A DNA stretch of 27,095 nt, taken from positions 1-27,095 of the forward strand of contig JARGFV010000027.1 in assembly GCA_029210545.1 (NCBI GenBank), in the 5' to 3' direction. Under the pieces are notes generated by a model, which saw only the letters and a list, made by a program, of their open reading frames with translations, ran no database searches and was not told where the DNA came from. The DNA comes from a bacterium (lineage in GTDB: Bacteria > BMS3Abin14). Shown piece by piece: positions 19,754-27,095 of this stretch. Made by a program: the position numbers and the translations under genes. The stretch's first letter is position 1; each line of letters starts with the position of its first letter.

Positions 19754-22416
19754 AGCAGACCCGGTCTAAAAACTCCGGCGGGACCAGCACTCCCATGATG
19801 AAGCAGTATCTCGCCATCAAGGGCGAGCATCCGGATGCCATCCTCTTTTTCCGGATGGGAGACTTTTACGAGATGTTCCTGGACGACGCCGTGGTCGCCG
19901 CCCAGGTCCTGAAGATCGCCCTGACCACGAGGGACAAGGGCAAGGACAACGCCGTACCCATGTGCGGCATTCCGTATCACGCCGCCCAGGGGTACCTGAC
20001 GAAACTGGTCCAGGCCGGCCACAAGGTCGCCATCTGTGAACAGGTCGAGGATCCCGCCCTGGCCAAGGGCCTTGTGCGCCGGGAGGTGACCCGCATCGTG
20101 ACCCCCGGGACGGTCGTGGAAGAGACCCTCCTCGACGCGGACTCGCCGTCCTACCTGGCGGCGGTCAACCCGGTTTCCGGGGGCTACGGCCTGGCCCTGG
20201 TTGAGGCGTCTACGGGAGAGTTCATGGTGACCGGTTTCGAGGGGGACGGCGCCGCGTCCCGGCTGGCCACGACCCTTGCCCAGTACGAACCACGGGAGGT
20301 CCTGATGCCTGAGGGGGCAGGCGGGCCGGATGCCCTCCTCCACGCCGCCGGCCACCTCACCGCCATTGAAAAGTACCGTTTCAACCAGGATGCGGCCCGG
20401 GAAACCCTCAAGAGGTCCTTCGGTGTCGGGACCCTTTCCGGGTTCGGAACCCACCTCACCGGTCCGGCTCTGGGCGCTGCCGGAGCCGCCCTGTGGTACC
20501 TGGGAGAGGTGCACGGAGAGCCTCCAGGCCACCTCAAGCCGCCACGGACCATCCAGGACGACGAGATCCTGGTCCTCGACCCCAATACCCTGGGCAACCT
20601 GGAGATCCTGAGATCGGCTACCGACGGACGCCGCGAAGGGAGCCTTCTGGCCGTCATGGATATGACGGTGACTCACCAGGGTTCCAGGCTTTTGAGGGAG
20701 ATGCTGATCCGCCCGCTCCTCCAGGTCGGTCAGATCGACGAACGGCTCGACCTGGTGGAGGAACTGGTCGGAGAGGTCATCTTGAGGGGCCGCATCAGGA
20801 AAAAACTGCGCCAGGTCTCGGACATCGAGCGTATTGTGGCCCGGTTCGCCTCTGGAACCGCCGGACCGAGGGACGCCGTTTCCCTGGCCCAGTCGCTGGA
20901 AGAGCTCCCGCGGGTAAAGGGGCTGCTGGCCGACCTCGACTCCGACCTCGGGGAGCAGGTGTGCAGGATGATCCATCCCCTGGACGAGCTTTCGGCCTAC
21001 CTCGAAAACGCCCTCGTGTCTTCACCCCCGGCGACTCTCAGGGAGGGGGGCGTTTTCAGGGAAGGGCACAACGTGGAACTGGACGAACTGCGTTCCCTGA
21101 CCACGGATGGGAGGAAGTTCCTTTCCGACATGGAGGCCCGTGAAAAAGAGGCCACCCGGATACCGAGCCTCAAGATCGGGTTCAACAGGGTTTTCGGTTA
21201 CTACCTGGAGGTCACCAACGCGCACAAGGAGATGGTGCCGGAAGCGTGGATCCGGAAACAGACCCTGGTCAGCGCCGAAAGGTACATTACCGAGGAGCTC
21301 AAAGGCCTCGAGGAGAAGATCCTCTCGGCCCAGGAGCGGATGGTTGCTTTGGAGAGGGAGCTTTTCGAGGACCTCCGGCGGGAGATCGGGCGCAGCACCG
21401 GACCTCTCCAGGTGTCCGCCCGGGGCCTTGCCATGGCTGATGTGTTCACGTCCCTGGCCGAGCTGGCCCATTGTTCCTCCTACGCCCGCCCGACGTTCCT
21501 GGAAGACGACCCGGAGGGCCGGATTTCCATAACCCAGGGCAGGCATCCCGTTCTCGAAAAGGGAGGGGTGAGCGGGACTTTCGTTCCCAACGATCTTTAT
21601 ATTGATTCGGGTCTGAACCGGATGATGATCATCACGGGCCCCAACATGGCCGGGAAGTCCACTTTCATGAGGCAGGTTGCCCTCATCGCCATCATGGCCC
21701 AGGCGGGCTCCTTCGTACCGGCCAGGGAGGTGCTCATCAGCCCCGTGGACAGGGTGTTCACCCGCGTGGGCGCATCCGACCAGCTGGCCAGGGGTCTGTC
21801 CACCTTCATGGTGGAGATGGTGGAGACGGCCGAGATCCTCAACAACGCCACCGGCAGGAGCCTCGTGATCCTCGACGAGATCGGGCGGGGGACCAGCACC
21901 TTCGACGGGATCAGTATCGCCTGGGCAGTGGCGGAGGAGCTCCTGGAAGGTTCCCCGCGAGGATGCCGCACCCTTTTCGCCACCCACTACCACGAGTTGA
22001 CGGAGCTGGCGCTGACAAGGGAGGGTGTGAAAAACTACAACGTCTCCATCCGGGAGTGGGGGGAAAAACTGGTCTTTTTGCACCGGGTCCAGGAAGGCGC
22101 GTCGGACAAGAGCTACGGGATCTCGGTGGGTAAACTGGCCGGACTTCCGGGAACGGTGGTTACCAGGGCCAGGGAGATCCTGGGAAACCTGGAGTCCCAC
22201 GCTCTTGACAGGGAAGGGATGCCCGTCCTGGTCTCGGGTGAGGAAGGTGTTTACGGGGAAGGGGCGTCCGAATCACAGATGGGGCTGTTTAACGACGGCA
22301 CGCGGAACATCCTCGACATGTTGGGCGACGCCGACATCGACGCCCTTTCTCCCCTGGAAGCGCTGAACCTGCTTGCCAGGATGAAAAAATACAAGATCCT
22401 GGAGACGGATGATTGA
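19750..22416 (+). CDS. mutS: DNA mismatch repair protein MutS
   Basis: An 888-aa full-length MutS1. It recognises base mismatches and small loops, then recruits MutL. The mismatch-binding Phe-x-Glu is F39-Y-E41 in RMGDFYEMF. The Walker A motif GPNMAGKST is at 630-638; the Walker B region LDEIGRGTSTFDG begins at 708; SDQLARGLSTFMVEM and FATHYHELTELA (signature and switch histidines) are intact. The connector, lever and clamp regions are present (e.g. KIGFNRVFGYYLEVT). The start is GTG 19750, overlapping the upstream TPR gene by 4 bp. No mutL is adjacent. The gene is directly followed by the amidase gene, whose reading frame opens at the stop codon. Confidence 0.97.
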   Translation: MKQTRSKNSGGTSTPMMKQYLAIKGEHPDAILFFRMGDFYEMFLDDAVVAAQVLKIALTTRDKGKDNAVPMCGIPYHAAQGYLTKLVQAGHKVAICEQVEDPALAKGLVRREVTRIVTPGTVVEETLLDADSPSYLAAVNPVSGGYGLALVEASTGEFMVTGFEGDGAASRLATTLAQYEPREVLMPEGAGGPDALLHAAGHLTAIEKYRFNQDAARETLKRSFGVGTLSGFGTHLTGPALGAAGAALWYLGEVHGEPPGHLKPPRTIQDDEILVLDPNTLGNLEILRSATDGRREGSLLAVMDMTVTHQGSRLLREMLIRPLLQVGQIDERLDLVEELVGEVILRGRIRKKLRQVSDIERIVARFASGTAGPRDAVSLAQSLEELPRVKGLLADLDSDLGEQVCRMIHPLDELSAYLENALVSSPPATLREGGVFREGHNVELDELRSLTTDGRKFLSDMEAREKEATRIPSLKIGFNRVFGYYLEVTNAHKEMVPEAWIRKQTLVSAERYITEELKGLEEKILSAQERMVALERELFEDLRREIGRSTGPLQVSARGLAMADVFTSLAELAHCSSYARPTFLEDDPEGRISITQGRHPVLEKGGVSGTFVPNDLYIDSGLNRMMIITGPNMAGKSTFMRQVALIAIMAQAGSFVPAREVLISPVDRVFTRVGASDQLARGLSTFMVEMVETAEILNNATGRSLVILDEIGRGTSTFDGISIAWAVAEELLEGSPRGCRTLFATHYHELTELALTREGVKNYNVSIREWGEKLVFLHRVQEGASDKSYGISVGKLAGLPGTVVTRAREILGNLESHALDREGMPVLVSGEEGVYGEGASESQMGLFNDGTRNILDMLGDADIDALSPLEALNLLARMKKYKILETDD

Positions 22417-22484
22417 TCCGGCGCAGTCTCCATGATCTTGTATGTGGGAAAATACCTTTGGAAATAACAAGGAGTAAATACAGC

Positions 22485-24179
22485 TTGAAAGTACTGATGG
22501 ACAAGACAATATCTCCATTGTCCTGGCTTATGCTCTTCTTTGCCGTCGCCCTTTCATATAACTTTTTTCATGTCGATCCCGCACATGGAAAAAGTTATTG
22601 TGAGCGGCTTTACGACTCGGCACGGAAAGATTACTACTCCCTCCTCGAAAGCGAGAGGAAACAGCGGTTCCACGACAGCTGGGAAAAGGTCATCGGCAAG
22701 TTCGACGATCTCGTCGACCGCTATCCCGAATGCTCCAGGGCCCCGGACGCCCTTTTCAACATGGGAGTCCTGTACCAGAAGCTCTACCGGAAATCGTGGC
22801 TTAGAGGTGACCTGACAAAAGCCCTGGAAAGTTTCCGGAAGGTGGCGGAAAGCTATCCAAAAAACAGCCTCGCGGATGACGCTCTTTTCGCCGCCGCCGG
22901 GATCCTCGAGGAGATGGGGGACAAGGAAGAGGCATACGAGGTTTACTCTTCCATCAGGTCGTCCTATTCCAAGGGGGATATGGCGAAAAAAGCTGGCAGG
23001 AAGCTCACCGAGCTCGCGGATTACGCGCCGAGGCAGGAACCCGTCGAAACGGTCGCCGTAACGGGGGACAAGGTCAATATATCGGACATCAAGTACTGGT
23101 CGAACCCGGACTATACCCGGGTCGTTGTCTACGGATCAGGGAAAATGGCCTTTTCCGAGAACCAGCTCAAAAAGGACCCGGTCACGGGCAAACCGCCCAG
23201 GCTTTACGTCGATATCATGGGAGCGGCCATTCCCCGGAGCCTGTGTGAGACGATCCCCATCGCCGACGGGCTTTTGCTCCAGGCCCGGGTGGCCCAGTAC
23301 AATACGACGACGGTCAGGCTGGTCCTGGACATCGACAGCATGAAGGATCATCGGGTTTTCAGCATGGAAAACCCCTCGCGCCTGGTCATCGACGTCATGG
23401 GAGAGGGGGGCAAGTACGCCGACGACCAGCCTGCCATGGAGACCGCCGAAAGCTCGGAGCCCCTTCCCCTGGCGCAGCAGTTCGGTTTGAGTGTGCAGAA
23501 GATCGTCCTGGATCCGGGCCACGGGGGCCGGGATCCAGGGGCGGTGGGACCAAACGGCCTCAAGGAAAAGGACGTGACCCTCGCCCTTGCCTTGAGGCTC
23601 AAACCGATCCTGGAGGAGAGAGGGTACCAGATCCTCATGACCCGGCAGGCCGATGTCTACGTGGGTCTCGAGGAACGGACCGCCATGGCCAACGACAACG
23701 GGGCCGACCTGTTTATCTCGATCCACACCAACGCCTCGAGGAGCCGCAAGGCGAGGGGGGTGGAGACATACTTCCTGGGGGTCGCCAAGACCAGGGAAGC
23801 CAGTGAAACGGCCATGCTGGAGAACGCCATCTCCCAGCAGGCCCTGTCCGACCTGGAAAAGATCCTTCTCGACCTTACCCGAACGTCGAACCTCAAACAG
23901 TCCAGCGTCCTTGCCGAATCGATCCAGGACAGCCTTTATGCCGGCCTGTCGGAGAGCTTTGGCGACGTCAGGAACCTGGGTGTCAAGCAGGCTTCATTCT
24001 ACGTTCTCATCGGCGCCCGGATGCCGTCCGTCCTCGTGGAGACCTCATTCATCAGCAACCCCGGGGAAGAGAAGCTTCTTTCGAGGAAAGATTACCGTGA
24101 CACGGTCTCCCAATCCCTCCTCAACGGGATCATCAAGTTCGTCAGGGCCCTTTCATCGGCGTCGGGGCCGCGGCCGTGA
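22485..24179 (+). CDS. N-acetylmuramoyl-L-alanine amidase with TPR and AMIN domains (AmiC-like)
   Basis: A 564-aa exported cell-wall amidase that cleaves the MurNAc-L-Ala bond. A signal peptide (1-about 30, LSWLMLFFAVALSYNFF) precedes a helical repeat region (about 35-170) with TPR-like pairs (ALFNMGVLYQKLYRKSWL, LADDALFAAAGILEEMGDKEEAYEVYSSI). An AMIN domain (about 196-305) targets peptidoglycan. The Amidase_3 domain begins IVLDPGHGG with zinc ligand H346; SIHTNAS and VLVETSFISN supply further active-site residues. TTG 22485 is preferred: AAGGAG is 11-16 nt upstream and the signal peptide starts there; a TTG at 22413 right after mutS would add 24 non-signal residues. The stop overlaps glnD (GTGA). 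The TPR extension is unusual for AmiC, which has AMIN only. Confidence 0.92.
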   Translation: MKVLMDKTISPLSWLMLFFAVALSYNFFHVDPAHGKSYCERLYDSARKDYYSLLESERKQRFHDSWEKVIGKFDDLVDRYPECSRAPDALFNMGVLYQKLYRKSWLRGDLTKALESFRKVAESYPKNSLADDALFAAAGILEEMGDKEEAYEVYSSIRSSYSKGDMAKKAGRKLTELADYAPRQEPVETVAVTGDKVNISDIKYWSNPDYTRVVVYGSGKMAFSENQLKKDPVTGKPPRLYVDIMGAAIPRSLCETIPIADGLLLQARVAQYNTTTVRLVLDIDSMKDHRVFSMENPSRLVIDVMGEGGKYADDQPAMETAESSEPLPLAQQFGLSVQKIVLDPGHGGRDPGAVGPNGLKEKDVTLALALRLKPILEERGYQILMTRQADVYVGLEERTAMANDNGADLFISIHTNASRSRKARGVETYFLGVAKTREASETAMLENAISQQALSDLEKILLDLTRTSNLKQSSVLAESIQDSLYAGLSESFGDVRNLGVKQASFYVLIGARMPSVLVETSFISNPGEEKLLSRKDYRDTVSQSLLNGIIKFVRALSSASGPRP

Positions 24180-26872
24180 GCCTCATCGGCGTCGACGCGC
24201 TGGCGGAGATAAAAGATCAGAAGGAGCTTGGAAAAGAGCTCCAGAAGATCCACCAGGCAGCCTGGGATACACTCAAGCTGGAGCATGACAGCGGGCGTGA
24301 CAGCCTGGAGATCATTACGCAGCTCACCCGCCTCATGGACGAGATCATCGGTTTCGTCTTCGAACACACGGCGGACCGGCTCAGGAAGGAAGGGGTGAAG
24401 GAAGACAGGCGGCTGACCCTTCTTGCCCTGGGAAGCTACGGCCGCAGGGAGCTGGCCCCGCACTCAGACGTGGATCTCCTCTTTTTCGTGCCGGAGGAGA
24501 TCAGCGAGTGGACCCGCAAGTTCACGGAACGGATGCTTTACGTTCTCTGGGATACCGGGCTCGATGTGGGTTACAGCACCCGAACGACCAGGGACTGCTT
24601 CAGCCTCGCCCAGGATAACTACGATGTCCTGACCTCCATCCTGGACGCGAGGTTCCTCCAGGGAGACCCCGCCTTTTTCGAATCGTTCAAGACCGGGTTT
24701 AAAAAAAAGGTGCTCGACAAGGTGGGCACCGATTTCGTGCGTGCCAGGCTGGACGGGATGGAGGAACGCCTCCAGCGGCAGGGAGGGACCATCTACGTCC
24801 TGGAACCCAACCTCAAGGAGGGAATGGGGGGCCTCCGTGATATCCACACCTCCCTGTGGGTGGCCAAGGTCCTGTTCGCGGTGGATAGCTTCGAGGAACT
24901 GACCGGTATCGAGGGGTTCAGCATCCTGGACAGGGAGGATTACCTGGCCCTGGCAGAGTCGCTGAACTTCCTTCTCCGGGTCCGGTGCGATCTGCACTTC
25001 GCCTCCAATACGGCCCGGGACCTCCTGACCATGGAAAGGCAGCAAATGGTCGCCGACAAGTTCGGGATCCGCCACCGCAAGGGGATCCAGGCCGTGGAGA
25101 GGTTCATGCAGGAGTATTACCGCCATACGGGGCAGGCGCACCATATAACAATGGGGATCATCAAAAGGTCCATGGAGAGCCGCCGCCGGTCTCCAAGGAT
25201 CCTCCAGAGGTTGAGGGAAAGGGATCTCGGGAACGGGTTTTTCGCCAGGGAGGGGAACCTCTACACCAGGGAAGATCCGGTGGAGCTTTTCGAAAAGCAG
25301 CCGGCCCTCATCATGGAGCTTTTCAAGCGCTACCAGACCACGAACCTGGAACTGTCCCCTGCGCTCTCCCAGGGAGTGCGAAGATCCCTGAAACTGGTCA
25401 ATAACAGCTTTCGCAGGAACAGCGCTGTGAGGGACCTGTTTTTTTCCATTCTCGAACAGGACCGGCGGCTTTACGACACCCTCCTGCTCATGAACGAGCT
25501 GCGGTTCCTCGGGAAATACCTTCCGGAGTTCGCCACCATCCACTGCAAGATGCAGCACGATTACTACCACACCTACACCGTGGACGAGCACAGCATCAGG
25601 GCCATCAAGGAGATCGTGGAACTGCCCGGCGCGAAAGAGCCGGGGATGCAGGTCTATCAGCAGGTCTGGGAAGAGGCCCGCGGTGAGAGGACCCTCTTGT
25701 TCCTGACAGCCCTCATGCACGACGTCGGAAAGGGGAAGGGGGCGAACCATGCGGAGACGGGCGCGGAGATGGCAGCCAGGGCAGGCCGCCGGTTCGGGCT
25801 GCCGAAGGACCAGATCGAGACCATGATGCTTCTCATCAGGCAGCATCTCCTGCTCTCCCACGTCGCCCAGAGAAGAGACCTGCACGAGGAGAGGACGATC
25901 CTGGAAACCGCCCGGCTTGTTGGAACGGTGGACCGTCTCAAGCTCCTCTTCCTTCTGACCATGGCCGACCTGAAGGCCGTCGGGCCGGGAGTCTGGAACG
26001 ACTGGAAAGCCAGCCTCATCACCGAACTTTTCCTGGAGACCTACCAGGCCATCGAACAGGGGGGTGTCAGCAGGGAAGAGGTCCTCGAGAGGATGCTGCT
26101 GGCGAGGACCATCATTTTACAGCGTCTGTCGGAGGAGTTCGGCGCCGACAGGGTCGGGGCCGAACTGGATGTCCTCACCGAGAGGGCCTATATGCTCTAC
26201 CGGCCCAAGATGTTGTCCCATCTGGTGAAGATACGCTTCAAGATGGGCGACGACCCGATCTACGTTTCGTGGCGGCAGGCCAGGGAGGGCGGCTACACGG
26301 ACATGTACGTGGTCGCCAGGGACCACACGGGTCTTTTTGCCAAGATCGCCGGGGTGCTTTCCGCCAACAACATCAACATCCTGGGCGCCCAGATCCTTAC
26401 CAGGAGGGACGGTATCGTCTTCGACGTCCTGCGCGTCACCGACACCGTCATGAAACCGATCCAGGATCGTGTCAAGACGCGCATCGTGAATCGGGAGCTG
26501 AGGAAGGTCATCGACGGTGAGTTCGATGTGGAGGAGCTGTTCACCAGCCGGAAGCTCTCCATGCCGCTGAACAAGAGGGACCGCACCGCCATCGGGGTTC
26601 CGACACGGATAGAGATCGACAACGACATTTCCGAAGAACACACCGTTATCGACGTCTACGCGACCGACCGCATTGGCCTGCTTTACAGGATCACTTCGAC
26701 CCTTGCCGGTCTCGGTCTTTCTATCCACACGGCCAAAGTCTCCACAAAGGTGGACCAGGCGGTGGACGTCTTTTACGTCAAGGGGTCGCAAGGGGAAAAG
26801 GTGTCGGATCCCGGGGAACTCGAAAGGATCAGAAAGACCCTTCTGGAGTCACTGGCGGCAAGTGGGTCTTAA
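24176..26872 (+). CDS. glnD: [Protein-PII] uridylyltransferase/uridylyl-removing enzyme GlnD
   Basis: An 898-aa bifunctional nitrogen sensor that uridylylates PII when glutamine is low and removes UMP when it is high. The nucleotidyltransferase motif is LGSYGRRELAPHSDVDLLFF, with G86-S87, D98 and D100. The GlnD helical region follows (EGMGGLRDIHTSLWVAK). The HD domain has LMHDVGKGKGANHAE with H515-D516. Two C-terminal ACT domains (about 705-790 and 820-895) carry RDHTGLFAKIAGVLSANNINILGA and DRIGLLYRITSTLAGLGLSIHTAK. Length and order match the family, so all functions should be retained. GTG 24176 overlaps the amidase stop. No glnB, glnA or ntr gene is in the window; the target PII must be encoded elsewhere. 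Confidence 0.96.
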   Translation: MSLIGVDALAEIKDQKELGKELQKIHQAAWDTLKLEHDSGRDSLEIITQLTRLMDEIIGFVFEHTADRLRKEGVKEDRRLTLLALGSYGRRELAPHSDVDLLFFVPEEISEWTRKFTERMLYVLWDTGLDVGYSTRTTRDCFSLAQDNYDVLTSILDARFLQGDPAFFESFKTGFKKKVLDKVGTDFVRARLDGMEERLQRQGGTIYVLEPNLKEGMGGLRDIHTSLWVAKVLFAVDSFEELTGIEGFSILDREDYLALAESLNFLLRVRCDLHFASNTARDLLTMERQQMVADKFGIRHRKGIQAVERFMQEYYRHTGQAHHITMGIIKRSMESRRRSPRILQRLRERDLGNGFFAREGNLYTREDPVELFEKQPALIMELFKRYQTTNLELSPALSQGVRRSLKLVNNSFRRNSAVRDLFFSILEQDRRLYDTLLLMNELRFLGKYLPEFATIHCKMQHDYYHTYTVDEHSIRAIKEIVELPGAKEPGMQVYQQVWEEARGERTLLFLTALMHDVGKGKGANHAETGAEMAARAGRRFGLPKDQIETMMLLIRQHLLLSHVAQRRDLHEERTILETARLVGTVDRLKLLFLLTMADLKAVGPGVWNDWKASLITELFLETYQAIEQGGVSREEVLERMLLARTIILQRLSEEFGADRVGAELDVLTERAYMLYRPKMLSHLVKIRFKMGDDPIYVSWRQAREGGYTDMYVVARDHTGLFAKIAGVLSANNINILGAQILTRRDGIVFDVLRVTDTVMKPIQDRVKTRIVNRELRKVIDGEFDVEELFTSRKLSMPLNKRDRTAIGVPTRIEIDNDISEEHTVIDVYATDRIGLLYRITSTLAGLGLSIHTAKVSTKVDQAVDVFYVKGSQGEKVSDPGELERIRKTLLESLAASGS

Positions 26873-27095
26873 AAACCTGAGGCGGGGACACGGGGAAGAG
26901 TAGGGGCGGTAATAGTAATGGTAATAGGAAGCCCTGGACCTGGTGCCTGGATGTCCCGAATTCAAGATTGATAGAGTCGCAAAAAGTCCAATCCGGGACT
27001 TTTCGCTCCACGGAAAGGGAAAAGCGTGGTTTTCGGTTCCCTCACGGATCGAACACACAGCCATTGGCACTCGATCCGGGCGCCTCTCCCAGGCG
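26873..27095. other. Spacer after glnD with repeats
   Basis: No gene is seen to the window end. GGCGGGGACACGGGGAAGAG and GGTAATAGTAATGGTAATAG (26881-26928) are short-word repeats. CGGATCGA (27045-27052) and TCGATCCG (27071-27078) make an 8-bp inverted repeat. A hairpin repeat at 26966-27006 is listed separately. Confidence 0.4.
26966..27006. repeat. GATTGAT-TCGCAAAA hairpin repeat, copy 2
   Basis: GCAAAAAGTCC (26979-26989) pairs with GGACTTTTCGC (26996-27006) with one mismatch. Lead-in GATTGATAGAGTCGC corresponds to that at 18642. It lies about 95 bp after the glnD stop. Confidence 0.55.

Noticed and set aside
20184-22200. Long ORFs antisense to mutS
   Set aside because: These are typical shadow frames of high-GC coding DNA, with no motif or start signal.
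1-27095. CRISPR array
   Set aside because: The repeated hairpins are dispersed kilobases apart, with no regular spacers and no cas genes.

Overview
The window is a GC-rich bacterial chromosome segment with conserved housekeeping genes (trmJ-, glk-, mutS-, amidase- and glnD-like), an OmpR-type two-component system, a multiheme cytochrome c operon, a Ser/Thr kinase with receiver and PAS domains, and many short repeats and IS remnants between genes. This mix of multiheme cytochromes, a receiver-PAS-kinase fusion, LapA- and DUF427-type genes and degenerate intergenic repeats suggests a deltaproteobacterial (Desulfobacterota-like) anaerobe or facultative anaerobe. That placement is inferred from gene content only; no rRNA or tRNA gene was seen.

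Layout. 1-257: a long imperfect palindrome, then a promoter-like region. 258-2695 (+): metallophosphoesterase and receiver-PAS-kinase genes overlapping by ATGA. 2837-5799 (-): a small L7/L12-CTD-like protein, a Nudix hydrolase, and an operon trmJ > thioredoxin-fold protein > DUF3147 membrane protein. 5816-6322: nested repeat elements and a structured spacer. 6323-9284 (-): a probable operon of a secreted 124-aa protein, an unknown 186-aa protein, a two-TM HAMP protein and a decaheme-class cytochrome. 9479-10796 (+): glucokinase and DUF427 protein.

11079-14203 is an accessory island: a deleted IS1182-like element bordered by unusual hairpins, an IS200-type element, two tandem PxKF-like secreted-protein genes (the upstream one cut by a transposase 3' fragment), and a MITE-like element with the same hairpin architecture. 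14336-16479 (+) is a response regulator/histidine kinase pair behind a strong terminator-like hairpin. 16480-18901 is gene-sparse: a Cys-rich miniprotein, a HIT-family protein, a LapA-domain protein, degenerate short-word repeats and a possible decayed gene end. 18902-26872 (+) is a compact run, TPR protein > mutS > N-acetylmuramoyl-L-alanine amidase > glnD, with GTGA overlaps at two of the three junctions.

The most distinctive signal is a repeat family in which a CTAG-ended hairpin (A), a TTTGTCGG-type inner inverted repeat, a variable body, the opposing inner repeat and a second hairpin (B) occur in the same order at three loci and in both orientations. In the best copies all four modules carry the core TGTCGG/CCGACA. 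Solo copies of hairpin A sit at gene ends, where CTAG supplies a stop codon on either strand.
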